From Myxococcus xanthus (lineage in GTDB: Bacteria; Myxococcota; Myxococcia; Myxococcales; Myxococcaceae), in the NCBI RefSeq assembly GCF_013116825.1, contig NZ_JABFNS010000008.1, positions 1 to 64,000 on the forward strand: a stretch of 64,000 nucleotides of DNA, read 5' to 3'. This document shows positions 34,343 through 42,999 of the stretch, piece after piece. Each line of letters begins with the position of its first letter. Positions within the stretch are counted from its first letter, which is position 1. The notes under the pieces were generated by a model. That model ran no database searches. It worked only from the letters and a program-made list of their open reading frames with translations, and was not told where the DNA came from. The position numbers were made by a program, and so were the translations under genes.

Positions 34343-35344
34343 CTAGGAGGCCACGGCCGCGGCGCTGGAGAGCTGCCTCCACGCGTGGGCAAGCGACGTG
34401 CCGATGTCCCGCATCACCGCGTCATCCGACCAGTAGAAGGGGTGGACCAGGGGTGTCCACGAGAAGAGCGGGCCCGCCACGCGCACGGCGCGGTCCTCCA
34501 CCGCGGCGTGATAGGCGGCGCTGAGGGGCTGGAGCGGCCAGGCGAACACGTCGTCCTCGTCGTGGAAGTTGAGCCACCGTCCGCCAAGCCCCGGATGGTG
34601 GCGTGCCAGCTCCGGCGCGGGGACCTGCACGGGCTGGTCGAGTTCCGTGTGGGGATAGCGCAGGCTCCACAGGGCCATGGGACTGCCCAGCGTGTAGAAG
34701 TGGCTGAGCGTCTCGCCGCGCTCCAGGGGCGAGCTGCCCTGGGCCGCGCGCACCGTCTCCTCGATGATGTCCCGCCCGGCCAGCCGCTGAGCCTGCAAGT
34801 CGTAGAAGTAGTTGCTGGCGATGACGCTGCCCAGGCTGTGCGCGATGACGCAGAGAGGAGCGGTGTCACCGGCCTGCTCGCGCAGACGGCCCAGGGCCTC
34901 GGCGACCTTGCGGTGGATGCCCGTGTAGACGTCCGGGTCGGCGGGGTTCGTCTGGTAGGCGATGATGTCGCCCACGAAGTGCACCAGCATCCACCGCAGG
35001 CCGGGGTAGCGCAGGTCCATGCCGCGCAGGGACGGCCGCATCAAGCGGAGCATCATCGGCACGAGCGCGGACTCGTGACCCTGGTTCACCGTGCGCACGC
35101 TGTCATAGAGGGATTTCCAGTACGTGTCCGCGTCGGCCGGGGAGTAGCGGGCGAGCAGGTCCTTCTCCGCGCCTTCCAGCACGGAGGCCCAGTTCACCGT
35201 TTCGACGGCGAGTGTGTCCGGCCCGGCCCCCGCGTGCTGCGCGAAGTGCTGGCGCAGCAGGCGCACGGCGGTGTCATAGAGACCCGGGTCATCCACTTCA
35301 ATGCCGTGGATGACGAGCACGGCGAGCTTCTGACGCGTCTGCAT
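34343..35344 (-). CDS. alpha/beta-hydrolase (lipase/esterase-like)
   Basis: 333 aa. The N terminus has LAVLVIHGIEVDDPG (oxyanion-side HG) and the nucleophile elbow is CVIAHSLGSVIASNYF (GxSxG-like AHSLGS). A late HPFYWSDDAV may provide the His. No signal peptide is seen. It resembles cytoplasmic lipase-3-like or PGAP1-like esterases; substrate unknown. A GGGGGGAG run precedes ATG 35344. Divergent from the long amidohydrolase gene by 160 bases, which hold both promoters. Confidence 0.7.
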   Translation of the reverse strand: MQTRQKLAVLVIHGIEVDDPGLYDTAVRLLRQHFAQHAGAGPDTLAVETVNWASVLEGAEKDLLARYSPADADTYWKSLYDSVRTVNQGHESALVPMMLRLMRPSLRGMDLRYPGLRWMLVHFVGDIIAYQTNPADPDVYTGIHRKVAEALGRLREQAGDTAPLCVIAHSLGSVIASNYFYDLQAQRLAGRDIIEETVRAAQGSSPLERGETLSHFYTLGSPMALWSLRYPHTELDQPVQVPAPELARHHPGLGGRWLNFHDEDDVFAWPLQPLSAAYHAAVEDRAVRVAGPLFSWTPLVHPFYWSDDAVMRDIGTSLAHAWRQLSSAAAVAS

Positions 35345-35504
35345 GGAGACTCCCCCCGGAATCAGTGCTGCTCGGCGGGCGTGAGCCTACACGGCCCGGA
35401 AGAGGCTCGCCTGTTCGCCTGTTCTCGGCCGGCATCCAACAGCCCCTGGGGGCCGGATAGTCTCCGCCACCCGACACACGGTTTCTTCCTCAAGAGGACT
35501 TCTG

Positions 35505-38500
35505 GTGAAACGACTGACCTCCTCCCTCCTCGCCGTCCTGCTGATGCCCGCCGCGCCCATGGCCGCGCAGCAGGCTCCGGCGAAGCCTCCCGCGGTCCGG
35601 CAGGACCCGCCGCGGCCGGCACCCGACACGAAGGACGCCGCGCGCGACGCGGCCCGCGCCGCGGAGGTAGACGCCCCGCGTCCGCCGTCCGGTGAGGCCG
35701 CGCAGAAGGCGGAGAAGGAAGGGGGAGACACCTGGAAGGTGGACGCGCCGGGCTTCCCCGCCCGTCAGGTGAACATCGACGTCACCGAGGGCACGTGGAT
35801 GAACGTGGACGTCAGCCCGCGCGGAGACGAAATCGTCTTCGACCTGCTGGGGGACATCTACGTGCTGCCCATGGGCGGCGGCGAAGCGAAGGCGCTGACG
35901 TCCGGCGTCGCGTGGGACATGCAGCCGCGCTTCAGCCCGGACGGCAAGCGCATCGTCTTCACCAGTGACCGGGGCGGCGGAGACAACATCTGGGTGGTGG
36001 ACCGGGACGGCTCGAATGCGCGGGCCGTGACGGAGGAGAAGTTCCGCCTGCTCAACAGCCCCGCGTGGAGCCCGGACGGGCAGTTCATCGTGGCGCGCAA
36101 GCACTTCACCGCGCGGCGTTCGCTGGGGGCGGGGGAGGTGTGGATGTACCACCGCGCTGGCGGCGAGGGCGTGCAGCTCACCGAGCGCACCAACGACCAG
36201 AAGGATCTGGGCGAGCCCGCCTTCTCACCCGACGGGCGCCACGTCTACTTCAGCCAGGACGTCTCGCCGGGGAAGAGCTTCGAATACAACAAGGACCCCA
36301 ACGGCCAGATCTACGCCATCCAGCGGTTGGATTTGGAGACGAAGGAAATCGAGCCCTTCCTCACGGGCCCCGGCGGCGCCATCCGCCCCACGCCGTCACG
36401 TGACGGCAAGCAGATGGCCTTCGTCCGCCGGGTGCGCGCCAAGAGCGTGCTCTACGTCACCGACGTGGCGTCCGGCGCGGAGCGTCCGCTGTATGACGGG
36501 CTCGACCGGGACATGCAGGAGACGTGGGCCATCCACGGCGTGTATCCGGGCATGGCGTGGACGCCGGACAACAAGGCGATTGTCTTCTGGGCGGGCGGCA
36601 AGCTGCACCGCATCGACGTGGCCACGAAGAAGGTGACGCCCATTGCCTTCCGCGTGCGGGGGACGCGCACGATTTTCGAGGCCGTGCGCAGCCCGCAGGC
36701 GGTGGCCCCCGAGCGCTTCTCCACGAAGATGCTGCGCTGGGTGCAGGTGTCCCCCAAGGGGGACCGCGTGGTGTACCAGGCGCTGGGCAAGCTGTACGTG
36801 AAGCAGCTGCCGGCGGGTACGCCCCGGCGCCTGACGAAGCAGGACGACCACCTGGAGTTCTATCCGTCGTTCTCCCGGGACGGGCGTTCCATCGTCTACA
36901 CGACGTGGGACGACGAGAAGCTGGGCACCATCCGCGTGGTGCCCGCCACCGGCGGCGAGGGCAAGGTGCTGACGCAGCAGCCGGGCTACTACGTGGAGCC
37001 CGCGCTCAGCCCGGACGGCAAGACGCTGGTGTACCGCGCGTCCGGGGACGGCTACCTGATGCCCGGGCTGTGGAGCCGGAACACGGGCCTGTTCGCCATG
37101 CCCGCGGGCGGCGGCACGCCGAAGCGCCTGGCGCGTGACGGTGAGCAGCCGCACTTCGGCGCGCGCTCGGACCGCGTCTACTTCCTGCACGTGGAGCACA
37201 AGGAGAAGGAGGACGTCCGCTCCCTGAAGAGCATCGGGTTGAGCGGGAGCGAGGAGCGCACGCACCTGACCAGCGCGGAGGCCACCGAGCTGCGCGTCTC
37301 CCCGGACGAGCGGTGGGTGGCGTTCCGGGAGAACTTCAACGCCTTCGTGGTCCCCTTCGCCCTGGGCGCGAAGTCGGCCACGGTGGGGCCCGGCGCGAAG
37401 GCGCTGCCGCTGGCGAAGGTGAGCCGGGACGCGGGCGAGTACCTGCACTGGTCCGGCGACAGCCAGCGCCTGCACTGGGCGCTGGGGCCCGAGCTCTTCA
37501 CCCGCGCGCTGAAGGAGAGCTTCGCCTTCATCGACGGCGCGCCGGAGAAGCTGCCGGAGGCGCCGGAGAAGGGCGTGGACCTCTCCTTCCCGGTGAAGGC
37601 GGACGCGCCGGAGGGCACGCTGGCCCTGGTGGGGGGCCGCGTCATCACCATGAAGGGGGACGAGGTCATCGAGCAGGGCGTGGTGGTGGTGCGCAACAAC
37701 CGCATCGTCGCCGTGGGCCCGGTGGGCAAGGTGCAGGTGCCGTCCGGGGCGAAGGTGGTGGACGTGAAGGGCAAGACGTTGATGCCCGGCCTCATCGACG
37801 TGCACTGGCATGGGGCCATGGGCATGGACGGGCTGATGCCCGAGCAGAGCTGGGTGCATGCGTCGTCCCTGGCCTTCGGCGTGACGACGCTGCACGACCC
37901 GTCCAACTCCTCGGAAGAGGTCTTCGCGGCCAGTGAGCTGGCTCGGGCGGGCGGCGTGGTGGCGCCGCGCATCTTCTCCACGGGCACCATCCTCTATGGC
38001 GCGTCCGGCGCGGGCTACCGCGCGCCCATTGAGACGGTGGACGACGCGCGCTCGCACCTGCGGCGGATGAAGGCCATGGGGGCCTTCAGCGTGAAGAGCT
38101 ACAACCAGCCGCGCAGAGACCAGCGGCAGAAGGTGCTCCAGGCGGCGCGCGAGCTGGACATGCTGGTGGTGCCAGAGGGCGGCTCGCTGTTCCAGCACAA
38201 CCTGACGATGGTGGTGGACGGGCACACGGGCGTGGAGCACGCGATTCCGGTGGCGCGCATCTACGCGGACGTGAAGCAGCTGTGGGGCAAGAGCGGCACT
38301 GGCTACACGCCGACGCTGGGCGTGGCCTACGGCGGCGTCTGGGGTGAGAACTACTGGTACCAGAAGACGAACGTGTGGGAGGACGAGCGCCTGTTATCCT
38401 TCGTCCCGCGCCGGGTGGTGGATTCGCGCAGCCGCCGGCCGTCCATGCACGTGCCGGACGACGAGTTCAACCACTTCGCCGCCGCCACCGTGGCGCGCGA

Positions 38501-38912
38501 GCTGAGTGACGCGGGCGTGAGCGTGCAACTGGGCGCGCACGGCCAGCGTGAGGGCCTGGCGGCGCACTGGGAGGTCTGGATGTTCGGCCATGGCGGCATG
38601 AAGCCGCTCCAGGCGCTGCGCTCGGCGACGCTGAGCGGGGCGCGCTACCTGGGCCTGGACGGGGAGATTGGCTCGCTGGAGGAGGGCAAGCTGGCGGACC
38701 TCATCGTGCTGGATGGCAATCCCTTGCAGGACCTCAAGCACAGCCGCTCGGTGCGCTACACCATGGTGAACGGGCGCCTGTACGACGCGGCCACGCTCAA
38801 CGAGGTGGGGACGCGCCAACGCCCGCGCGCGAAGTTCTTCTTCGAGAAGGACGGGAACGAAGGCTGGAGCCCGAAGGCGACGGAGCACGCGCACACGCAC
38901 GCGTGCGACTGA
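35505..38912 (+). CDS. secreted TolB-propeller / amidohydrolase fusion
   Basis: 1135 aa with a signal peptide (MKRLTSSLLAVLLMPAAPMA). After a Pro/Ala linker, residues about 75-650 hold TolB/PD40-type beta-propeller blades (RFSPDGKRIVFTSDR, AFSPDGRHVYFS, ALSPDGKTLVYRA). Residues about 700-1110 form an amidohydrolase barrel: GKTLMPGLIDVHWHG with the HxH metal motif, SVKSYNQP with the carbamylated-Lys candidate, and EEGKLADLIVLDGNP at the end. Members of this family are periplasmic or outer-surface hydrolases, probably acting on peptides or cyclic amides; substrate unknown. It starts at GTG 35505 with AGAGGA upstream. The tail is His-rich (TEHAHTHACD). Confidence 0.85.
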   Translation: MKRLTSSLLAVLLMPAAPMAAQQAPAKPPAVRQDPPRPAPDTKDAARDAARAAEVDAPRPPSGEAAQKAEKEGGDTWKVDAPGFPARQVNIDVTEGTWMNVDVSPRGDEIVFDLLGDIYVLPMGGGEAKALTSGVAWDMQPRFSPDGKRIVFTSDRGGGDNIWVVDRDGSNARAVTEEKFRLLNSPAWSPDGQFIVARKHFTARRSLGAGEVWMYHRAGGEGVQLTERTNDQKDLGEPAFSPDGRHVYFSQDVSPGKSFEYNKDPNGQIYAIQRLDLETKEIEPFLTGPGGAIRPTPSRDGKQMAFVRRVRAKSVLYVTDVASGAERPLYDGLDRDMQETWAIHGVYPGMAWTPDNKAIVFWAGGKLHRIDVATKKVTPIAFRVRGTRTIFEAVRSPQAVAPERFSTKMLRWVQVSPKGDRVVYQALGKLYVKQLPAGTPRRLTKQDDHLEFYPSFSRDGRSIVYTTWDDEKLGTIRVVPATGGEGKVLTQQPGYYVEPALSPDGKTLVYRASGDGYLMPGLWSRNTGLFAMPAGGGTPKRLARDGEQPHFGARSDRVYFLHVEHKEKEDVRSLKSIGLSGSEERTHLTSAEATELRVSPDERWVAFRENFNAFVVPFALGAKSATVGPGAKALPLAKVSRDAGEYLHWSGDSQRLHWALGPELFTRALKESFAFIDGAPEKLPEAPEKGVDLSFPVKADAPEGTLALVGGRVITMKGDEVIEQGVVVVRNNRIVAVGPVGKVQVPSGAKVVDVKGKTLMPGLIDVHWHGAMGMDGLMPEQSWVHASSLAFGVTTLHDPSNSSEEVFAASELARAGGVVAPRIFSTGTILYGASGAGYRAPIETVDDARSHLRRMKAMGAFSVKSYNQPRRDQRQKVLQAARELDMLVVPEGGSLFQHNLTMVVDGHTGVEHAIPVARIYADVKQLWGKSGTGYTPTLGVAYGGVWGENYWYQKTNVWEDERLLSFVPRRVVDSRSRRPSMHVPDDEFNHFAAATVARELSDAGVSVQLGAHGQREGLAAHWEVWMFGHGGMKPLQALRSATLSGARYLGLDGEIGSLEEGKLADLIVLDGNPLQDLKHSRSVRYTMVNGRLYDAATLNEVGTRQRPRAKFFFEKDGNEGWSPKATEHAHTHACD

Positions 38913-38960
38913 GCCCCCAGGCACCTCCACCCGAGGCGGGCGGGCGCTAGAGTCCGCGCC

Positions 38961-39425
38961 ATGCCCGTCTCTGTCATCGAAGGGGATTTGCTGGACCAGC
39001 CGGTGGAGGCCATCGTCAATGCCTGGAACCGGAACATCATCCCCTGGTGGCTGCTGCTGCCGCAGGGGGTGTCCGGCGCCATCAAGCGCCGGGGCGGGGT
39101 CGGGCCCTTCCGCGAGGTGGCGAAGGCAGGCGCCATGCCCCTGGGCTCGGCGGTGGTGACCTCCGCCGGGCGGTTGCCATTTAAGGCCATCATCCACGTG
39201 GCGGGCATCGACCTGCTCTGGCGCGCCTCGGTGCGCTCCATCCAGGACTCGGTCCGCAATGCCCTGGCGAAGGCCCGCGAGCAGGGTTTGCGCTCCGTCG
39301 CCTTCCCCGTCATTGGCGCGGGCTCCGGCAGTTTTGATGAAGCGCGCGCGCTGGAGCTGATGCGCCAGGTCCTGGATGTGGAAGCTGGCGCCCTCGACGT
39401 GCGCGTCGTGCGCTTCCGGCCATAG
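38961..39425 (+). CDS. macro-domain protein
   Basis: 154 aa, a single macro domain. Seen: IEGDLLDQPVEAIVNAWNRN (the usual VNAAN is replaced by VNAWN), PQGVSGAIKRRGG, LGSAVVTSAGRLPFKAIIHV and FPVIGAGSGSFD. Such proteins bind ADP-ribose and often remove it or hydrolyse O-acetyl-ADP-ribose. The DNA-free short form and the Trp in the first loop resemble the ALC1/SCO6735-like type. It follows the amidohydrolase by 48 bases and may be co-transcribed. A strong hairpin ends the region. Confidence 0.85.
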   Translation: MPVSVIEGDLLDQPVEAIVNAWNRNIIPWWLLLPQGVSGAIKRRGGVGPFREVAKAGAMPLGSAVVTSAGRLPFKAIIHVAGIDLLWRASVRSIQDSVRNALAKAREQGLRSVAFPVIGAGSGSFDEARALELMRQVLDVEAGALDVRVVRFRP

Positions 39426-39454
39426 CGACGGCTTGGGGTTCGTCGAGCACGTGC

Positions 39455-39628
39455 ATGGCCACGTGTGACTTCATGGCCGCCGACCCGGGGTGCCCCACGG
39501 GCACCGTGTGCGGCGTCCAGGGGCTGTGCCAGGAGCAGGCCGTCCAGGTGGCGAGTGGCTTCGACTTCGACCCGGCCCTCATCGGCGCCCCGCTTCCGCG
39601 CGACGGTGGCGGAAGCGGGGTGTCGTCT
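39455..39628 (+). pseudogene. possible fragment of a Cys-containing lipoprotein-type gene
   Basis: The frame from ATG 39455 begins with a Cys-spaced segment (CDFMAADPGCPTGTVC, then GVQGLC) like those in myxobacterial Cys-rich proteins, then degrades and has no nearby stop, running antisense into the SDR gene. Probably a truncated remnant. The terminator hairpin at 39588-39620 lies inside it. Confidence 0.2.
39588..39620. terminator. 12-bp perfect hairpin between convergent genes
   Basis: Arms 39588-39599 and 39609-39620 pair perfectly over 12 bases with a 9-base loop. It sits between the ends of the macro-domain gene (+) and the SDR gene (-), so a bidirectional terminator is likely. There is no T-run, as is usual in this G+C-rich group. 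Confidence 0.5.
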
Positions 39629-40507
39629 CTACTCCTTCGACCCACCCCCGAGGATGCGTGGCGCCGACGCGCGGTGGAAGCCCTCGTAGGGCTTGGAGGC
39701 GGTGGTCTCCTCCAGCGGGAAAATCTTGGTGTTGCACGACGCGCCACCATCAATCTTGATGACGTCGCCGGTGATGAAGGCCGCGGCGTCGGTGAGGAGG
39801 AAGACGATGGCGGCGCTCACCTCGGACTCGGTGGCGAGCCGCTGGAGCGGCACCTCCTTCTTGAGGAGGGGAATCATGGCCCGCACGCCCTCGTCCTTGT
39901 AGCTGTCCATGCCGCTGGAGGCCACCCAGCCGGGTGCCACGGCATTCACGCGCACGCCGGACGCGGCCCACTCCACGGCGGCCGTCTGCGTCAGGTTGAG
40001 CATGCCCATGCGCGCCGCGCCGGAGTGCCCCATGCCCGGCATGCCACCCCACGAGTCCGCGAGCATGTTGACGATGGAGCCTCCGTGGCTGCTCATGGAT
40101 TGGAGATAGACTTCCCGCGCCATCAGGAAGCCGCCGGTGAGGTTGGTGGACACCACCGCGTCAAAGCCCTTCTTGGAGATGGCCGACAGCGGCGAGGGGA
40201 ACTGCCCGCCCGCGTTGTTGACCAGGCCATGGATGGGGCCGTGCGCGGCGATGATGCGCGCCACGGTGGCCTTCACGCCTTCCTCGTCGCGGATGTCGAG
40301 CACCTCGAAGGACGCCTTGCCGCCGTCCTCCTGGATTTCCCGCGCGACGGCCTCCAGCTTGTCGGGCTTGCGGCCCACCAGGACGACGTTGGCGCCCAGC
40401 GCGGCCAGCTCGTGCGCGGTGCAGCGGCCAATGCCACTGCCGCCGCCGGTGACGACGACGGTGCGGTTGCTGAAACAGCCCGGTGCGAAGAGAGAGCGGT
40501 AGCCCAT
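39629..40507 (-). CDS. short-chain dehydrogenase/reductase of the atu-like cluster
   Basis: 292 aa, classical SDR: VVVTGGGSGIGRCTA (cofactor glycine motif), LVNNAGG, an active site in the SWGGMPGMGHSGAARMGM stretch where Tyr of the usual YxxxK is not evident, and VNAVAPGW. The missing Tyr-Lys pattern and 292-aa length resemble the 2,4-dienoyl-CoA-reductase-like group and the AtuB/AtuG enzymes. It follows tetR by 42 bases on the same strand. Presumed role: oxidation or reduction of a branched acyl-CoA or alcohol handled by the divergent carboxylase genes. AGGAGC precedes ATG 40507. Confidence 0.82.
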   Translation of the reverse strand: MGYRSLFAPGCFSNRTVVVTGGGSGIGRCTAHELAALGANVVLVGRKPDKLEAVAREIQEDGGKASFEVLDIRDEEGVKATVARIIAAHGPIHGLVNNAGGQFPSPLSAISKKGFDAVVSTNLTGGFLMAREVYLQSMSSHGGSIVNMLADSWGGMPGMGHSGAARMGMLNLTQTAAVEWAASGVRVNAVAPGWVASSGMDSYKDEGVRAMIPLLKKEVPLQRLATESEVSAAIVFLLTDAAAFITGDVIKIDGGASCNTKIFPLEETTASKPYEGFHRASAPRILGGGSKE

Positions 40508-40550
40508 GGTCAGCTCCTGATGTGGCGGTCGTTCGTGAAACCCGTGGTCC

Positions 40551-41180
40551 TCAGCTCCTGCGGGTACGTCGGGCGCTCAGGGCCTCGTCCAGGGTGAGCG
40601 CCCAGCGGTGGAGGACCTTCTTCCTGCGCGCGCTGTCGTCTCTCAGCAGATTGGCCAGCGCGAGTCCCCGGATGAGGTCGAGCGTGCCCTGAATCAGCTC
40701 GCGCACCTCCGCCACGCTGTCATCCACGCCGAGAAGCTGCACCGTCAGCCGGTGGAACTCCCGCCCCACGCGGGCCTCCAGCGGAGCCAACTGCGCGCGC
40801 AGCTCCGCGTCCCCCACGGCGGCCACCCAGAGCTGCACCGCGGCGGTGAAGACAGGGCTGAGGTAGATGCCGGCCAGCATGTGGAGGATGGCCTCCGTGC
40901 GGCGAGCGTCGGCCGGCAGCTGGGCGGCCTTGCGGAGCACGGCCTCCACCTGCTGGTGCCCCACGTACTCCACGGCGGCGGCCACCAGGTCGGCGCGGGT
41001 GGGGAAGTGGTGCTGACAGGCGCCCCGGGACACACCCGCGCGCTCGGCAATCACAGTCATGGTCGCGCCCGCCCACCCCAGCTCGGAGAGCGCGCCAATG
41101 GCCGCCTCCATCAGACGCTGGCGCGTGACGCGGCTGCGCTCCTGCTCCTGCCTGCCGGACGTACCGGATGCCTCACTCAC
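40551..41180 (-). CDS. TetR-family regulator of the atu-like cluster
   Basis: 209 aa from GTG 41180. HTH: MEAAIGALSELGWAGATMTV, then ERAGVSRGACQHHFPTRADL. The C-terminal ligand-binding part contains a QLWVAAVGDAELRAQL helix. The GACQHHF variant of the recognition helix is shared with regulators of fatty and branched acyl-CoA catabolism. It is divergent from atuA, with a perfect 12-bp inverted repeat at 41206-41231 between them, 26 bases before this start. Likely represses both directions until an acyl-CoA or terpenoid ligand binds. Start is uncertain: the frame is open far upstream. Confidence 0.82.
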   Translation of the reverse strand: MSEASGTSGRQEQERSRVTRQRLMEAAIGALSELGWAGATMTVIAERAGVSRGACQHHFPTRADLVAAAVEYVGHQQVEAVLRKAAQLPADARRTEAILHMLAGIYLSPVFTAAVQLWVAAVGDAELRAQLAPLEARVGREFHRLTVQLLGVDDSVAEVRELIQGTLDLIRGLALANLLRDDSARRKKVLHRWALTLDEALSARRTRRS

Positions 41181-41205
41181 CCGGCGAGGATGCGAGCCAA
41201 GGACT

Positions 41206-41231
41206 AAAAAAGCAAGCACGCTTGCTTTTTT
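41206..41231. promoter_or_regulatory. perfect 12-bp inverted repeat, likely TetR operator
   Basis: AAAAAAGCAAGC-AC-GCTTGCTTTTTT: arms 41206-41217 and 41220-41231. It lies between divergent tetR (start 41180) and atuA (start 41286), 55 bases before the latter, in an A+T-rich spot of a G+C-rich region. The CAAGC-n2-GCTTG core is typical of TetR sites. It also resembles a terminator stem, but no gene ends here. Confidence 0.75.
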
Positions 41232-41285
41232 AAACGGTGCCTGCCCAGACTCACGCGTCTTTCGTTGCTGCCGAGTGGAGAGCTC

Positions 41286-42995
41286 ATGCCTGCGTCCCCC
41301 CTGCGTGTCGGCAATGCCTCGGGCTTCTATGGAGACCGCTTCTCGGCGGTCCGGGAGATGCTCGAAGGCGGCCAGCTCGACGTCCTGACTGGCGACTACC
41401 TGGCCGAGCTGACGATGCTGATACTGGGCCGGGACCGGATGAAGGACCCGTCCACCGGCTATGCCAAGACGTTCCTGAGGCAGATGGAGCAGTGCCTGGC
41501 GTTGGTGGTGGAGAAGAAGGTCAAGGTCGTCACCAACGCGGGAGGGTTGAACCCCGCGGGGCTGGCCGCGGCCCTGCGCGAGGTCGCCGCGAAGCTGGGC
41601 GTGAAGGTGCGAGTGGCGCACGTGGAGGGAGATGACCTCTCCGGGCAGGCGGACGCGCTGGGCCTGGGCTCGCCGCTCACCGCGAACGCGTACCTGGGCG
41701 GGTGGGGCATCGCCGCGTGCCTGCGCGCGGGGGCGGACATCGTCGTCACGGGACGGGTGACGGATGCCTCGTTGGTGGTGGGCCCGGCGGCGGCGCACTT
41801 CGGCTGGAAGGTGGATGACTGGGACCGGCTGGCGGGGGCCATGGTCGCCGGCCACGTCCTGGAGTGCGGCACGCAGGCCACGGGCGGTAACTTCTCCTTC
41901 TTCACGGAGTTGGACGCGCGGCGCCCCGGCTTCCCGCTGGCGGAGCTGTACGAGGACGGCAGCAGCGTCATCACCAAGCACGCGGGCACGGGCGGCGCGG
42001 TGACGGTGGACACGGTGCTGGCGCAGCTCGTCTATGAAATCACCGGGGCGCGGTACGCGGGCCCGGACGCCACGGCGCGCTTCGACACCATTGCCCTGGC
42101 GTCACACGGCAAGGACCGCGTCCGCATCTCCGGCGTGCGCGGCGAGCCGCCACCGCCCACGATGAAGGTGTGCCTCAACAACCTGGGGGGGTACCGGAAC
42201 GAGGCGACGTTTATCCTGGTGGGGTTGGACATCGAGGAGAAGGCGAGACTGGTGCGCGAGCAACTGGAGGCGGCGCTGACGCGCAAGCCGAAGGAACTCC
42301 AGTGGATGCTGACGCGGACGGACCGCGAGGACGCGGCCACCGAGGAGCAGGCCGCCGCCTTCCTTCGCGTGGTGGTGAAGGACGCCGACGCGAAGGTGGT
42401 AGGCCGGGCCTTCAGCGGCGCGGCGGTGGAGCTGGCGCTGGGCAGCTATCCCGGCTTCACGATGACGGCGCCTCCCTCCGACGGCGCGCCGTATGGCGTC
42501 TACACGCCCGCCTATGTCGAAGCGGGGCGCGTGGAGCACGTCGCCATCCTCGAGGATGGAACGCGCACAGCCATCACGCCTCCCGGCGAGACGCGCTCGC
42601 TGGAGTCCGTGGAGCCACCGCCGCTGCCGCCGCCACTGCCGGGCGGCCCCACGCGCCGGGTTCCACTGGGACGCATCGTCGCCGCGCGCAGTGGTGACAA
42701 GGGCGGCACGGCGAACATCGGCGTCTGGGCGCGCACGGACGCGGCCTGGCGGTGGCTGGCGCATGCGCTCACGGAAGAGACGCTGCGCGAGCTGCTCCCG
42801 GAGGCCGCGCCGCTGCGCATCGAGCGGCACGTCTTCCCCAACCTGCGGGGGCTGAACTTCGTCGTTGATGGTTTGTTGGGGGAGGGCGTCTCCTCGTCCA
42901 CCCGCTTCGACCCGCAGGGCAAGGCGCTGGGTGAGTGGCTGCGCTCGCGACACATGGACATCCCCGAGGCGCTGCTGCGCGAAGGACAGGAGTAG
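41286..42995 (+). CDS. atuA: AtuA-family (DUF1446) protein
   Basis: 569 aa, the full DUF1446/AtuA type with an added C-terminal AtuA-like domain (about 455-565, VPLGRIVAARSGDKGGTANI onwards). N-terminal signatures: RVGNASGFYGDRF, LTGDYLAELTMLI, VVTNAGGLNP and DIVVTGRVTDASLVVG. AtuA is encoded with acyclic-terpene or branched acyl-CoA utilisation genes in Pseudomonas; its biochemical role is unknown. GGAGAG stands 5 bases before ATG 41286. It is followed 4 bases later by the carboxyltransferase gene and then the biotin carboxylase gene: a three-gene operon opposite tetR. Confidence 0.85.
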   Translation: MPASPLRVGNASGFYGDRFSAVREMLEGGQLDVLTGDYLAELTMLILGRDRMKDPSTGYAKTFLRQMEQCLALVVEKKVKVVTNAGGLNPAGLAAALREVAAKLGVKVRVAHVEGDDLSGQADALGLGSPLTANAYLGGWGIAACLRAGADIVVTGRVTDASLVVGPAAAHFGWKVDDWDRLAGAMVAGHVLECGTQATGGNFSFFTELDARRPGFPLAELYEDGSSVITKHAGTGGAVTVDTVLAQLVYEITGARYAGPDATARFDTIALASHGKDRVRISGVRGEPPPPTMKVCLNNLGGYRNEATFILVGLDIEEKARLVREQLEAALTRKPKELQWMLTRTDREDAATEEQAAAFLRVVVKDADAKVVGRAFSGAAVELALGSYPGFTMTAPPSDGAPYGVYTPAYVEAGRVEHVAILEDGTRTAITPPGETRSLESVEPPPLPPPLPGGPTRRVPLGRIVAARSGDKGGTANIGVWARTDAAWRWLAHALTEETLRELLPEAAPLRIERHVFPNLRGLNFVVDGLLGEGVSSSTRFDPQGKALGEWLRSRHMDIPEALLREGQE

Positions 42996-42999
42996 ACCG

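Noticed and set aside
41206-41231. Reading this palindrome as a terminator
   Set aside because: No gene ends there; it lies between two divergent starts, which fits an operator.
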